From Mesorhizobium sp. Pch-S (lineage in GTDB: Bacteria; Pseudomonadota; Alphaproteobacteria; Rhizobiales; Rhizobiaceae): a stretch of 64,000 nt of DNA. Shown in pieces: positions 19,414 through 30,022 of the stretch. The position numbers and the translations under genes were made by a program. The stretch is from contig NZ_CP029562.1 in NCBI RefSeq assembly GCF_004136315.1, positions 2,795,501 through 2,859,500 of the forward strand, given 5' to 3'. How positions within the stretch are numbered: the first letter of the stretch is position 1; each line of letters begins with the position of its first letter. The notes beneath the pieces were generated by a model. That model was not told the origin of the DNA, searched no databases, and saw only the letters and a program-made list of their open reading frames with translations.

Positions 19414-19519
19414 GCTCGAAGTGACTGCCTCGCGGGCGGCGGCGATTGCCGCCGTCCCCTGCGTCGGAGCGACGACAGCAGCCAGCCGCTGCTCTCATTT
19501 TCTCAAAGGAGACCGAAAC

Positions 19520-19906
19520 GTGTCCCATCATCATGCCGACTTTTCCGCCGACACCCTGGGCGGACGGATATCGCTTGCTCGCGAATTCGCAGGGCTCTCG
19601 GTCACGCAAGCCGCGCAAGCGCTGGGTGTCCTGACCTCGAGCTGGGCCGCCTGGGAATGCGATCGTGCCGAGCTGAGGGCCAATCGCTTGACCACCATGG
19701 CCGGTATCCTGGGCGTCAGCCCGATCTGGCTCCTCACCGGTTTTGGAAATGAGCCGAGGGAACACAACAGTCGCGACTCCGCGCAGCTGCTGCGCGAACT
19801 GCACAACACTTCCGAGAGCATCGCCACACTGAACAGGCGCGTGCAGCAACTCATCGTCGGCTTCGAAGGTCTCCGGACGATGGAGGGTGGATCGGCAGCC
19901 GCATGA
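19520..19906 (+). CDS. XRE-family helix-turn-helix regulator
   Basis: Small DNA-binding protein of 128 aa. The helix-turn-helix spans about residues 12-65 (GGRISLAREFAGLSVTQAAQALGVLTSSWAAWECDRAELRANRLTTMAGILGVSPIWLL), and the C-terminal half contains a helical QLLRELHNTSESIATLNRRVQQL, possibly for dimerisation. I chose the GTG at 19520 because AAAGGAG lies eight bases upstream. Similar small XRE proteins follow betaine/choline transporters in rhizobia, so control of the 16227-19413 operon is plausible but unproven. Confidence 0.8.
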   Translation: MSHHHADFSADTLGGRISLAREFAGLSVTQAAQALGVLTSSWAAWECDRAELRANRLTTMAGILGVSPIWLLTGFGNEPREHNSRDSAQLLRELHNTSESIATLNRRVQQLIVGFEGLRTMEGGSAAA

Positions 19907-20011
19907 GGAGGCTGCCGCTAACTTACCCGCGTCTGCTTTCGAAGGGCTGCGATCAGCCTCAAGCGAATTGCATAGGTCGTTCAAGCGCGCCGAAAACTTG
20001 ACCGGTTGATT

Positions 20012-20054
20012 TGCTCCACATCCGATTGCACGGTGCAATCGGATGTGGAGCAAC
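20012..20054. promoter_or_regulatory. 43-bp perfect palindrome upstream of DHFR-like gene
   Basis: Two perfectly complementary 21-base arms (20012-20032 and 20034-20054) around a single central G. The core reads GATTGCACGGTGCAATC. It ends 21 bp before the ATG at 20076 and follows a CTTGACC -35-like element at 19998. It could be an operator for a dimeric regulator, or a cruciform or RNA hairpin covering the 5' leader. Confidence 0.7.
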
Positions 20055-20075
20055 ATTGCGTGGGAAGGAAGTGGC

Positions 20076-20606
20076 ATGGCCAAGCTCGTGTTCGGAATGA
20101 ACCTGTCCCTGGACGGTTATGTCGACCATGAGAAATTTGCCCCGGATCCCGTACTTTTTCGCCACTGGATAGAGCATGTGCGCGGCCTGACCGGCAGCGT
20201 CTATGGCCGCCGCATGTATCAGATCATGCGCTATTGGGACGAAGACCATTCCGAGTGGACCCCAGAGCTTCGCGAATTCGCGGTGGCATGGCGGAGCCTG
20301 CCGAAATGGGTCGTATCAGGCACGCTGGAGTCGATTGGCCCCAATGCCACGCTCGTCGGGGGTGACCTAGAGACGGAGATGCGCGACCTCAAGGGTCGGC
20401 TCGCCGGGGAGATCACCGTTTCCGGACCAGATTTGGCACGAAGCCTGACTGACCTCGGACTTATCGATGAGTATCGGCTCTACTTCCATCCCGTCGTGCT
20501 TGGCCAAGGCACGCCATTCTTCGCCGGACCCAGGCCGCGGCTCCGTCTGGTGGCGAACGATCGGATTGGCGAGGATGTGATCCGGTTGACCTATGTTCCT
20601 ACCTGA
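20076..20606 (+). CDS. Dihydrofolate reductase-like protein (RibD C-terminal family)
   Basis: Protein of 176 aa in the RibD_C / dihydrofolate reductase-like superfamily. The N-terminus LVFGMNLSLDGYVD is the family hallmark (usually M-S-x-D-G). Other conserved parts are VYGRRMYQIMRYWDE near residue 45, the strand PKWVVSGTL, EITVSGPDLARSLTDLGLIDEYRLYFHPVVLGQGTPFF, and a C-terminal strand. Such proteins use NADPH, but substrates are mostly unknown. ATG at 20076 follows GGAAGGAAG, directly after the long palindrome, so it is probably controlled there as a single gene. Confidence 0.85.
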   Translation: MAKLVFGMNLSLDGYVDHEKFAPDPVLFRHWIEHVRGLTGSVYGRRMYQIMRYWDEDHSEWTPELREFAVAWRSLPKWVVSGTLESIGPNATLVGGDLETEMRDLKGRLAGEITVSGPDLARSLTDLGLIDEYRLYFHPVVLGQGTPFFAGPRPRLRLVANDRIGEDVIRLTYVPT

Positions 20607-20643
20607 TCTCGCTGCCAGCCGGATAGAGATCAGAGTGTAGCAG

Positions 20644-21513
20644 CTATCCCGCAATGGCGAGACGTCGTGTCATTGCATCGAGGGACGGCCACGGCGGTCC
20701 CTTGCGCAGGGTGCGGATGAGCTGTTCAGCCCAGTGCCGGCCGTCTGGATATTGGTCGCTCGCGTCCCACCGCCACGCCGCGACCATGACAAGGACAAGG
20801 GCGCGGCATGCGCTCAGCAGCGCCGGATCGACGTCCGGATAATGTTCGATGACCGCATCGGGCACATGCGCCAGGTCGAACTCCACCGGCCCACGGCAAC
20901 ATGTCTCAAGGTCGATGAACAGCGGTCCGAACCGGGTGCTCAGCACGTTGCCCGGATGTGGTTCGCCGTGCAGCAACTGCTCCGCGGCCTCGCTCTCGAC
21001 AATCGTTCGTGTCAGGCTCTCCAGCAGGTTGGCGAGAAATTCCCGATCCTCATCGGCCAGGTCAGGCGTCAGCTCACGGTTGGCCAGAAGTCGCTCTGCT
21101 TCCGCGGCCCGGTCGGTGAAGCGCGGCGCGGCGATGGCGATTCTTTCCATGCCGACGTGCAGGCGCCGCAGTGAACGCGCGTAGTCGGCCGGCGTGACGT
21201 CCGGCGTCACGGACGCATGGTAGGTCCAGAATGTAATCGCGAAACCATCGCGCTCGTAGACGCGTGGCGGAATGCGGGGATCAAGCGCAGCCGCAGGGCT
21301 CCCAGTCTCGGCGAGCAGCCCGGCAAGCTCGACCTCGAAATGCATCACCTGATCCGCTGAGGGCGCGACCCGAGCAAGGGAGTCACAAGGCAGAAGGCGC
21401 AAGGTGAGCTTGTTCGAATTCTGGAGGACAACCGCATCATCGACCGTCAGGCCCAACGCCGAGGCTGTCGATTTGGCCGCAGCTACAGCATATGGAACGT
21501 CAGTGGCTAGCAA
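20644..21513 (-). CDS. Phosphotransferase family protein (APH fold)
   Basis: Protein of 289 aa with the aminoglycoside-phosphotransferase/choline-kinase fold. The catalytic loop reads LLHGEPHPGNVL near residue 182, where the family norm is HGDxxxxN, so the catalytic aspartate is replaced by glutamate. The metal-binding aspartate is in FIDLETCCRGPVEFDLAH. The start appears to be a TTG at 21513 with no clear ribosome site, just 15 bp after the DUF3592 remnant. It is convergent with the DHFR-like gene. Because of the altered motif, kinase activity is uncertain; a resistance role should not be assumed. Confidence 0.78.
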   Translation of the reverse strand: MLATDVPYAVAAAKSTASALGLTVDDAVVLQNSNKLTLRLLPCDSLARVAPSADQVMHFEVELAGLLAETGSPAAALDPRIPPRVYERDGFAITFWTYHASVTPDVTPADYARSLRRLHVGMERIAIAAPRFTDRAAEAERLLANRELTPDLADEDREFLANLLESLTRTIVESEAAEQLLHGEPHPGNVLSTRFGPLFIDLETCCRGPVEFDLAHVPDAVIEHYPDVDPALLSACRALVLVMVAAWRWDASDQYPDGRHWAEQLIRTLRKGPPWPSLDAMTRRLAIAG

Positions 21514-21528
21514 GAGACGGTTCTGTTT

Positions 21529-21986
21529 TCATCTGCTTAAAGGCGCGCTTAATTTGGATAGCTCCGTATCGAGGCTATACAATGAGAGGCCAGTAAAGAT
21601 CAGGCCAAAGATCATAAATAGAACACCAAACGTTCTGCCTGCCCGGCTCGATTTAAGGCTCTCGATCCGGCCGGTTTCTGGATTGAAAAAGCCACTGGAG
21701 CGCTCACCTAAGGAGTGAATTGGTGTGCTCGATCCATAGGAAGACTTCCGTGTTCTTCCTACAAAATCCCCTTCTTTATACGAAACACAGGGCTGAACGT
21801 ATTGCCGTCTGCATCTCTGTTTTCAACCAGTCCGGTAATCTCAATGCTGACGGGAACCGCTGTCCTGACGAAGCGACGTTCGCTCCATTGTATCCAAACG
21901 CCCGCAGCAAAGAAGAGAATACCTGCCCCTATAAGAAACGTACAAACAAAAACGCCCATCTCTCTTCCAGTAAGGTATGGCGGCAT
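21529..21986 (-). pseudogene. DUF3592-like membrane protein, frameshifted
   Basis: The N-terminal part (21986 to about 21778) codes for one membrane segment and the DUF3592-like strand SIEITGLVENRDADGNTFSPVFRI. That frame stops at 21759. Shifting the frame near the T-run at 21775-21777 gives FVGRTRKSSYGSSTPIHSLG, then FNPETGRIES and a second membrane helix GVLFMIFGLIFTGLSLY, ending at a stop at 21529. Both halves fit one DUF3592-type protein of roughly 150 aa, so a one-base deletion in the A-run on the coding strand is likely. A later start at 21959, behind GGAAGAG, is also possible. Confidence 0.7.
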
Positions 21987-22181
21987 CTGTATGAAGGAGT
22001 ATATCTAGGATTGCGAATGGGCGAACCTGCTCGAGAGCCCTGGCGGTTGATTTGAGGGCCGAGTACATAAATTTCCCATTTGGGGACGCTGTTCCAGCCA
22101 TCAAAACTCCCCGGAGGCACCTCCTCAGGAAGTACTTATCGGCGAAGAGCTAGTAAGTGAAAAGGATGGGAGCAAAAAGGA

Positions 22182-22273
<92 letters not shown>

Positions 22274-22387
22274 GCAGCGTGGTCGGCCTTGCCGGCGCGG
22301 CGCACTAGATAACGGGTGCTTGGCCGGGACACAAGGGCCTAATTGGGCTGATTTCGGCCCTTTTTGGCGAAGCCGGCTGGCCTTTGC

Positions 22388-22417
22388 CTTGACTCACCGC
22401 GAAGCTGCGGTTATGGA
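22388..22417 (+). promoter_or_regulatory. Candidate promoter of rplU-rpmA
   Basis: CTTGACT (22388-22394), the favoured alphaproteobacterial -35, is followed after 17 bp by TATGGA (22412-22417). It lies about 135 bp upstream of the rplU start, leaving a leader long enough for ribosomal-protein feedback control; no specific leader structure was recognised. The 22274-22550 gap holds no other feature. Confidence 0.4.
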
Positions 22418-22550
22418 CGGCCCGCATTCGGCGTGGGGGATTCTCCGCGCCGCTTGTTTTTTGAACCCGCAGACTGACAAAAAGACGGCCGAACCGCCCC
22501 GAAAAGGACAAGCGGTTCAAAAAGGCCGACCGAACAGCGAAAGGCAAAAA

Positions 22551-23000
22551 ATGTTCGCAGTCATCAAAACGGGCGGCAAGCAGTATCGTGTTGCCGCCAA
22601 CGATGTGCTCAAGATCGAGAAGCTCGAGGCCAATGTCGGCGACGTCGTCGAAATCGGCCAGGTTCTGGCGCATGGCGAAGGCGAGAATGTCGTGATCGGC
22701 GCTCCGTTCGTCGACGGCGCGGTGGTTACCGCCGAAGTCGTCGAGCAGGGCAAGAACCGCACCGTCATCGCTTTCAAGAAGCGCCGCCGGCAGAATTCCC
22801 GCCGCAAGATCGGCCACCGCCAGCTGCAGACCACCGTGCGCATCTCCGAAATTCTGGTCGCTGGTGCCAAGCCTTCCAAGAAAGCGGCTGCCAAGGCCGA
22901 GGTGAAGGGGGAAACCGCTGCAGAGGCCAAGGCTGAAGCCGCTCCGAAGAAGGAGAAGGCTGCGCCGAAGAAGGCCAAGGCTGAGGACGCCGCTGAGTAA
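22551..23000 (+). CDS. rplU: 50S ribosomal protein L21 with extended Ala/Lys tail
   Basis: Large-subunit ribosomal protein L21, 149 aa. The core (1-103) has [14 protein letters not shown], the [15 protein letters not shown] strand and [23 protein letters not shown]. The usual bacterial length is about 103; residues 104-149 form an extra tail rich in Ala, Lys and Glu. Such tails are known in rhizobial L21 proteins. Start at 22551 is fixed by homology; the frame is open further upstream, but that part overlaps the tRNA. It is followed by rpmA, the standard order. Confidence 0.97.
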   Translation: MFAVIKTGGKQYRVAANDVLKIEKLEANVGDVVEIGQVLAHGEGENVVIGAPFVDGAVVTAEVVEQGKNRTVIAFKKRRRQNSRRKIGHRQLQTTVRISEILVAGAKPSKKAAAKAEVKGETAAEAKAEAAPKKEKAAPKKAKAEDAAE

Positions 23001-23102
23001 GACTGCTGCGGCGGCAGGAGCCGCCTGAAGCAGGCTTGAAACGGAACGCGAACGCGTTCATAAGGGTTTTGAGGCGCCCCCGCGGCGCAAAGGAGCAATG
23101 AA

Positions 23103-23372
<270 letters not shown>

Positions 23373-23441
23373 CCGGTTCCGCACCACGACACCGGCACCC
23401 CATCTCGGGAACCGGTGTCTGGCCAAGCCAGGAAAAGGATC

Positions 23442-23472
23442 AGGGGAGATGGGTGACCATCTCCCCTTTTTC
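23442..23472 (+). terminator. Rho-independent terminator after rpmA
   Basis: Stem AGGGGAGATGG / CCATCTCCCCT with loop GTGA, immediately followed by TTTTTCTC. It ends the rplU-rpmA transcript 70 bp after the rpmA stop. Confidence 0.9.
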
Positions 23473-23494
23473 TCGTGCCTGGAGGACTTTCAAC

Positions 23495-24082
23495 ATGGTT
23501 GCCGAAGCGGACTATACGGACGACGGAGGCTTCACGATCGATAACCCGGTGCTGCGCACCGAACGCTTGGTGATGCGGGCGCCGTGCGAGGCGGATATCG
23601 ATCAACTGGTGGCGCTTGCCGACAACCGTCATGTCGCCGAAATGCTTGCCCGCATGCCGCATCCCTACGGCATTGAGGAAGCCCGCAGCTTCCTTGCCAT
23701 GGCGCGTGCGCCGCGCGGCGGCATCGTCTATGCACTGACCCTTGCCGAGAACGGCGCCTTCATCGGCTGCGCCGGGCTGAACAGCACGGACCGTGGCCTG
23801 GAACTGGGCTACTGGATCGGTGAGCCGCACTGGAAGCGCGGTTACGCCACCGAGGCAGCGCACGCTCTGGTCGATCTCGCCTTCACCCGCACGACGATCC
23901 AGGTGCTGCAGGCTTCTACCCGGGTGATCAATCCGGCCTCGCGCCGGGTCATCCACAAGTGCGGCTTCCAGTATGCCGGGCAGGGCATGCTAAATTCGAT
24001 GGTCGCCGGCCAGGTGCCGGTCGAGCGCTACCGGCTCGACCGCAAGACCTGGGCGAGCCTGAGAAGCTGGGTGCGATTGTAA
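23495..24082 (+). CDS. GNAT N-acetyltransferase (RimJ/RimL-like)
   Basis: Acetyltransferase of 195 aa, Acetyltransf_3 type. After a short lead comes LRTERLVMRAPCEADIDQLVALADNRHVAEMLARMPHPY, the usual RimJ-type start. Then ELGYWIGEPHWKRGYATEAAHALVDLAF gives the acetyl-CoA pyrophosphate loop (KRGYATEA), and STRVINPASRRVIHKCGF is the family's C-terminal motif. ATG at 23495 has GGAGGA. The gene lies between rpmA and obgE, its conserved place in rhizobial genomes. The acetylated target is unknown. Confidence 0.9.
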   Translation: MVAEADYTDDGGFTIDNPVLRTERLVMRAPCEADIDQLVALADNRHVAEMLARMPHPYGIEEARSFLAMARAPRGGIVYALTLAENGAFIGCAGLNSTDRGLELGYWIGEPHWKRGYATEAAHALVDLAFTRTTIQVLQASTRVINPASRRVIHKCGFQYAGQGMLNSMVAGQVPVERYRLDRKTWASLRSWVRL

Positions 24083-24142
24083 TTCGGCCGATTGGCGGCG
24101 TTCAAACATGCCGCCAATGCCGGACCGGCAAAGAGCAAGACG

Positions 24143-24679
24143 ATGAACGACGCAACACAACCCGCCATCGTGGCGATGGCCGAGACCCACATCGAGAGCT
24201 TTCATCGTGCGCTCGATACCGTGGCGCGCGAGCGCAAATATCTCGCCTTCCTGGAAGCGCCGCCGCTGCCAGCCACACGCGATTTTGTGCGTGGCATGAT
24301 CGAAAAGCGTAACCCGCAGTTCGTGGCGGTGATGGAGGATGAGGTCGTCGGCTGGTGCGATATCTCACGCTACGAAAGGCCGATCCACGCACATCGTGGA
24401 GCGCTCGGCATGGGGATCATCCCGACCTATCGCGGTCGCGGGCTTGGCCGTCTGCTGATCGAAACGACGCTTGCAGAAGCGCGCCGGCAAGGCTTCGTGC
24501 GCGTCGAACTGTCCGCGCATGCCGACAATGCGCGAGCCATCGCCCTCTACCGGAAGGTCGGGTTCGTGCAAGAAGGCGTGGAACGCGATGCGATCTGTAT
24601 CGACGGACGCTACTGCGACACGATCACCATGGCGATCATCGACAAGGCGAACCGCGATGCCTGGCGAACAACGATGTAG
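24143..24679 (+). CDS. GNAT N-acetyltransferase
   Basis: Acetyltransferase of 178 aa, Acetyltransf_1 family. The core reads LGMGIIPTYRGRGLGRLLIETTLAEARRQGFVRVELSAHADNARAIALYRKVGFVQEGVER, which contains the RGRGLG acetyl-CoA loop (near residue 96) and the terminal ALYRKVGF motif. I chose ATG at 24143; an in-frame upstream start at 24092 adds an unlike N-terminus. It is the second of two adjacent GNAT genes and is convergent, with one base between stops, with the endonuclease/phosphatase gene. Substrate unknown. Confidence 0.88.
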   Translation: MNDATQPAIVAMAETHIESFHRALDTVARERKYLAFLEAPPLPATRDFVRGMIEKRNPQFVAVMEDEVVGWCDISRYERPIHAHRGALGMGIIPTYRGRGLGRLLIETTLAEARRQGFVRVELSAHADNARAIALYRKVGFVQEGVERDAICIDGRYCDTITMAIIDKANRDAWRTTM

Positions 24680-24680
24680 T

Positions 24681-25550
24681 TCAGCCCATTTCGAGCCAGA
24701 CAGGCAGATGGTCGGAGCCATCCGCCTTGCGGTCGACCCAGAGGCGTTTCAGCGAACCGGCCAGCGAGGCGCTGGTGAAGATGTAGTCGATGCGCTTGTG
24801 GCGGCTTTCGTCCTGCGGTCGGTCAGGGTCGACCCATGTGACGAGGTCCGCCTCTCCGGCATCGAGCCGCACGGCGGCATCGACAGCGAGGTCGGCGCTG
24901 AGATGCAGACCGAATTCGTGATCGGGCAGGCCGGCGAAATCGACATATTCGGGCGAGCCGGCCAGCATGTTGAAGTCGCCCATCACCACGAAAGCCTCGG
25001 GACATGGCGGTTCCGGCAGGCCGATCTCCTCGAGGCCGCTGAGGCCGCCGCCTTCGAGCGCATAGTTGAGCACACGGTCGCGCAGGAAGCGGATCTGCCT
25101 GGCGCGTTCGACGGGATTGCGATGGTCGAGATGGGCGGAATAGAAGCGCACGAAGCCGAGCGGTGTCTCGATCAGGGCTTCAATGGCGCCGCGCTGGAAG
25201 TTCATGGTGCCGACGGACCGGCTTCGCGGCAGAAGCAGGTTGCGCGACAGATGGATCGGCGTCTTCGACAGCACCATGTTGCCGAGCTGAAACGTCACCG
25301 TGCGGGCGCGGCCGCCAACGATCGAAGAGCCGATATTCGCCTCGAAATTGGAACCATAGACGGCAAAATAATCCGGCAGCGCCTCGCCGATCGCGGCAAC
25401 CATGTCGTGTCCGCCATTGCGCGGGTTGTTGCGCGAGATCTCCTGCAGGGCGATGACGTCGGCGCCGCGCACGGCGTCTGCGATGCGGCCGAGGTCGTAA
25501 CGACCGTCGAGGCCGATGCCGTACTGGACGTTGTAAGTGACAATCCTCAT
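24681..25550 (-). CDS. Endonuclease/exonuclease/phosphatase family protein
   Basis: Metal-dependent hydrolase of 289 aa with the EEP fold shared by DNase I, inositol phosphatases and sphingomyelinases. Visible motifs are MRIVTYNVQYG (metal site), VIALQEIS (catalytic Glu), FYSAHLDHRN, VVMGDFNM (Asp and Asn), RIDYIFTS and a terminal GSDHLPVW (catalytic His). The ATG at 25550 begins right at the first conserved strand; a longer form would encroach on obgE upstream sequence. It diverges from obgE. The substrate (phosphoester, lipid or nucleic acid) cannot be read from the sequence. Confidence 0.87.
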   Translation of the reverse strand: MRIVTYNVQYGIGLDGRYDLGRIADAVRGADVIALQEISRNNPRNGGHDMVAAIGEALPDYFAVYGSNFEANIGSSIVGGRARTVTFQLGNMVLSKTPIHLSRNLLLPRSRSVGTMNFQRGAIEALIETPLGFVRFYSAHLDHRNPVERARQIRFLRDRVLNYALEGGGLSGLEEIGLPEPPCPEAFVVMGDFNMLAGSPEYVDFAGLPDHEFGLHLSADLAVDAAVRLDAGEADLVTWVDPDRPQDESRHKRIDYIFTSASLAGSLKRLWVDRKADGSDHLPVWLEMG

Positions 25551-25648
25551 AACGCACTCTCCCGCCTCCGGTCGCAAAATCGGCCGGGCCCGCTCTCGCT
25601 CTAGGCCTTTCCATGGTTTAGAGCAGACAGGTTCATGAAACTCCATAG

Positions 25649-26701
<1,053 letters not shown>

Positions 26702-26704
26702 GGC

Positions 26705-27844
26705 ATGTCCGTGCAGTCTCTGAAGAAATACCGCCGCGTCACGGTCAAGATCGGTTCGGCGCTGCTCGTCGACCGCACCACCGGACTGAAGCGCGAATGG
26801 CTGGCCTCGCTGGCGCAGGATATCGGCACGCTGGCCGCCGGCGGCGCGGAAGTGCTTGTCGTGTCCTCGGGCGCCATCGCGCTTGGCCGCACGATCCTGG
26901 GGCTTGGCAAACGGGCGTTGAAGCTTGAGGAAAGCCAGGCCGCTGCCGCTGTCGGGCAGATCGCCCTGGCCGGCGCATGGTCGGATGCCCTTGGTGGTCA
27001 TGGGCTGAAATCGGGCCAGATCCTGCTCACCCTGGGTGATACCGAGGAGCGCCGGCGTTATCTCAATGCGCGCGCCACCATCTCGACCTTGCTCAAGATG
27101 AAAGCCATACCCGTCATCAACGAGAACGATACGGTAGCGACGTCCGAGATCCGCTACGGTGACAACGACCGCCTGGCGGCGCGGGTGGCGACGATGATGG
27201 GCGCAGACCTTCTGGTGCTGCTTTCCGACATCGACGGGCTTTATACGGCGCCGCCGGCGCGCGATCCGAACGCCGCGTTCATTCCGGTGGTCGAGCGCAT
27301 CACGCCGGATATCGAGGCGATGGCGGGTGCTGCTGCTTCCGAACTGTCGCGCGGCGGCATGCGCACAAAGCTCGATGCCGGCAAGATCGCCAATGCGGCG
27401 GGTACCGCCATGGTGATCACTTCGGGCACGCGGCTGTCGCCGCTGATGGCGATCGAACGCGGCGAACGCGCCACCTTCTTCAAGCCGAGCCCGACGCCCG
27501 TGAAGGGCTACAAGACCTGGATTGCCGGCCAGCTGGAACCGGCCGGCCGGCTGACCGTGGATGACGGCGCTGTCGGCGCGCTGATGTCGGGCAAGTCGTT
27601 GCTGCCGGCGGGCGTGAAGCTGGTGAGCGGCAATTTCGCGCGCGGCGATACGGTTGCGATCCTGTCGCCCGATGGCCGCGAGATCGCGCGTGGTCTGGTT
27701 GCCTATGATGCCGCCGATGCCGTAAGAATCGCCGGTCTCAAGACAGCCGAGATCGAAACGGTGCTCGGCTATGAGGCGCGTTCGGCAATGATCCACCGCG
27801 ACGATCTGGTGGTCAGCCATGCCGGCGGGCAAGGTGGAGAATGA
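26705..27844 (+). CDS. proB: Glutamate 5-kinase
   Basis: First enzyme of proline synthesis, phosphorylating glutamate at the gamma-carboxylate; 379 aa. An amino-acid kinase domain (1-255: [66 protein letters not shown]) is followed by a C-terminal PUA domain (about 277-375). The length and domain order match E. coli ProB. It overlaps proA by four bases, so kinase and reductase are translated together, fitting the known channelling of the unstable intermediate. Confidence 0.98.
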   Translation: MSVQSLKKYRRVTVKIGSALLVDRTTGLKREWLASLAQDIGTLAAGGAEVLVVSSGAIALGRTILGLGKRALKLEESQAAAAVGQIALAGAWSDALGGHGLKSGQILLTLGDTEERRRYLNARATISTLLKMKAIPVINENDTVATSEIRYGDNDRLAARVATMMGADLLVLLSDIDGLYTAPPARDPNAAFIPVVERITPDIEAMAGAAASELSRGGMRTKLDAGKIANAAGTAMVITSGTRLSPLMAIERGERATFFKPSPTPVKGYKTWIAGQLEPAGRLTVDDGAVGALMSGKSLLPAGVKLVSGNFARGDTVAILSPDGREIARGLVAYDAADAVRIAGLKTAEIETVLGYEARSAMIHRDDLVVSHAGGQGGE

Positions 27845-29133
27845 GCATGCTCAAGCTGCATGAAGGGTCGGCGGCCGACACGGCCCAGCTGATGGCCGCA
27901 ATCGGCCGCAAGGCACGGGCTGCCATGCGACCGCTGGCGATCGCTTCGACCGCTGCCAAGAATGCCGCTCTCTCCGCCATGGCGGATGCTCTCCTGCGCA
28001 ATGAAGGGGCGATTCTGGAAGCCAATGCCATCGATGTGGCGAACGGCGAGGAAGCAGGGCTGTCGCCGTCCTTCATGGACCGGCTGAAGCTCGATCCGGC
28101 ACGCATCCGCGCGATGAGTGACGGTATTCGCGAGATCGCGTCGCTGAAGGACCCGGTCGGCGACGTGATCACCGAATGGGACCGGCCCAACGGTCTGCAT
28201 ATCGAGCGCGTGCGTACGCCACTTGGCGTCATCGGCGTCATTTATGAGAGCCGCCCCAACGTGACGGCGGACGCCGGGGCTTTGTGCCTGAAGGCCGGCA
28301 ATGCCGTGGTCCTGCGCGGCGGGTCCGATTCGATCAATTCGTCCGCCGCCATCCATGCCTGCCTGGTCGAAGGGCTGAAGGCGGCCGGATTGCCGCAGGA
28401 CGCGATCCAGCTGGTGCCGACCACAGATCGCGCCGCGGTCGGCGAGATGCTGAAGGGCCTGTCCGGCAACCTGGACGTGATCATTCCGCGTGGCGGGCGC
28501 AGCCTTGTCGAGCGCGTGCAGAACGAGGCACGTGTCCCCGTGTTCGCGCATCTGGAAGGCATCTGCCATCTCTATATCGACAAGTCGGCCGATCTCGACA
28601 TGGCGGTGAAGATCGCGGTCAACGCCAAGATGCGGCGCACCGGCATCTGCGGTGCAGCGGAAACGCTGCTGGTCGACCGCGCCGTCGCTTCCACGCATCT
28701 CGTTCCAGTGCTCGAAGCTTTGCGCGCCGCCGGCTGTGAAATCCACGCCGATGCCGATGTGCTGAAGGCATTCTCGGATGCGACACCGGCAACGGATGCC
28801 GACTGGGTGACGGAATATCTCGACGCCATCATCGCGGTGAAGCTGGTAGACGGTATCGGCAGCGCCATCGACCATATCGAAACGTTCTCCTCGCATCACA
28901 CCGAGGCGATCGTCGCCGAGGATGCCGCGGTCGTGGAACGCTTCTTCAACGAGATCGATTCCGCCATCCTGCTGCACAACGCCTCGACGCAATTCGCCGA
29001 TGGTGGCGAGTTCGGCATGGGCGCCGAGATCGGCATCGCCACCGGCAAGATGCATGCGCGCGGGCCGGTCGGCGTGGAGCAGCTCACCTCGTTCAAATAT
29101 CGCGTGCGCGGCAACGGGCAGGTGCGGGCCTAG
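27841..29133 (+). CDS. proA: Gamma-glutamyl phosphate reductase
   Basis: Second enzyme of proline synthesis; reduces glutamyl-5-phosphate with NADPH to glutamate semialdehyde. 430 aa, aldehyde-dehydrogenase superfamily. Diagnostic segments are [50 protein letters not shown], and the catalytic-cysteine stretch [16 protein letters not shown] (near residue 280), then SSHHTEAIV and [24 protein letters not shown] at 27841 overlaps the proB stop (ATGA). An alternative ATG lies six bases on. Confidence 0.98.
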   Translation: MSMLKLHEGSAADTAQLMAAIGRKARAAMRPLAIASTAAKNAALSAMADALLRNEGAILEANAIDVANGEEAGLSPSFMDRLKLDPARIRAMSDGIREIASLKDPVGDVITEWDRPNGLHIERVRTPLGVIGVIYESRPNVTADAGALCLKAGNAVVLRGGSDSINSSAAIHACLVEGLKAAGLPQDAIQLVPTTDRAAVGEMLKGLSGNLDVIIPRGGRSLVERVQNEARVPVFAHLEGICHLYIDKSADLDMAVKIAVNAKMRRTGICGAAETLLVDRAVASTHLVPVLEALRAAGCEIHADADVLKAFSDATPATDADWVTEYLDAIIAVKLVDGIGSAIDHIETFSSHHTEAIVAEDAAVVERFFNEIDSAILLHNASTQFADGGEFGMGAEIGIATGKMHARGPVGVEQLTSFKYRVRGNGQVRA

Positions 29134-29260
29134 GGCCACGCCTGCGTCCTGGAAAGCGGTTGGGGACCAGAATTTGAAATCGGACGGACCTCCGACCGGC
29201 ATCGGCCAAGGGACTGAACCCTTGCGCAGGAACGACGGCGTCCCCGTGCAATATCTGCGC

Positions 29261-29848
29261 ATGCCCTATGTCGAAAAGGGCATGCAGGTCGGGCTGTTCG
29301 GCGGCTCGTTCAACCCACCGCATGCCGGCCACTCGCTGGTGGCCGAGATCGCGCTGAGGAAGCTTGCCCTCGACCAGCTCTGGTGGATCGTCACGCCAGG
29401 AAATCCTCTGAAGAGCACGCGCGAACTCGCGCCGCTTGCCGAGCGCATCCGCCTTTCGGAAAAGATCACCAGGAATCCGCGCATCAAGGTGACGGCGTTC
29501 GAGGCCAGCCATCACATACGCTATACCGCCGACACGCTGGCGCTGGTGCGCGCCAAGAACCCGGGCGTCGATTTCGTCTGGATCATGGGGGCGGATTCGC
29601 TGCGCGACTTCCACCACTGGCAGCGCTGGCGCCAGATCGCCATGACCTTCCCGATCGCCGTCATCGATCGGCCCGGAGCGACCCTGTCCTTTCTGTCGTC
29701 TGTCGTCGCCAAGACCTTCGACTACGCCCGGGTCGACGAGGGCGATGCGCCCATCCTGGCGCATATGCGGGCGCCGGCCTGGACTTTCATCCACGGCCCG
29801 CGCTCGCTGCTGTCGTCCACCGCGATCCGGAAAGCGGCGAAGAAATAG
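29261..29848 (+). CDS. nadD: Nicotinate-nucleotide adenylyltransferase
   Basis: Joins nicotinate mononucleotide and ATP to form deamido-NAD; 195 aa from the chosen ATG. The nucleotidyltransferase motif VGLFGGSFNPPHAGH (residues 9-23) and the C-terminal SSTAIRK (ISSTxIR motif) are both present, and VWIMGADSLRDFHHWQRW is typical of bacterial NadD. An in-frame alternative start near 29175 would add about 29 residues; the first conserved residues favour 29261. Follows proA by 127 bp and precedes rsfS, the standard rhizobial order. Confidence 0.95.
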   Translation: MPYVEKGMQVGLFGGSFNPPHAGHSLVAEIALRKLALDQLWWIVTPGNPLKSTRELAPLAERIRLSEKITRNPRIKVTAFEASHHIRYTADTLALVRAKNPGVDFVWIMGADSLRDFHHWQRWRQIAMTFPIAVIDRPGATLSFLSSVVAKTFDYARVDEGDAPILAHMRAPAWTFIHGPRSLLSSTAIRKAAKK

Positions 29849-30022
29849 CGCTTTTCCAAGAAAGATCAGCGCTTTGATGGACAAGTGTGGCCCGGCTTGT
29901 CTTGAAACTGCAATGCGACTCTGCCTATCTATTTAGCGTCACCTGATTTTGTTGGTGACTTCGTTGTTCTTGTCGCGAAAGGAAAGACACTGAGAACAGC
30001 ACTGCGGAAGAAGGCCGACATC

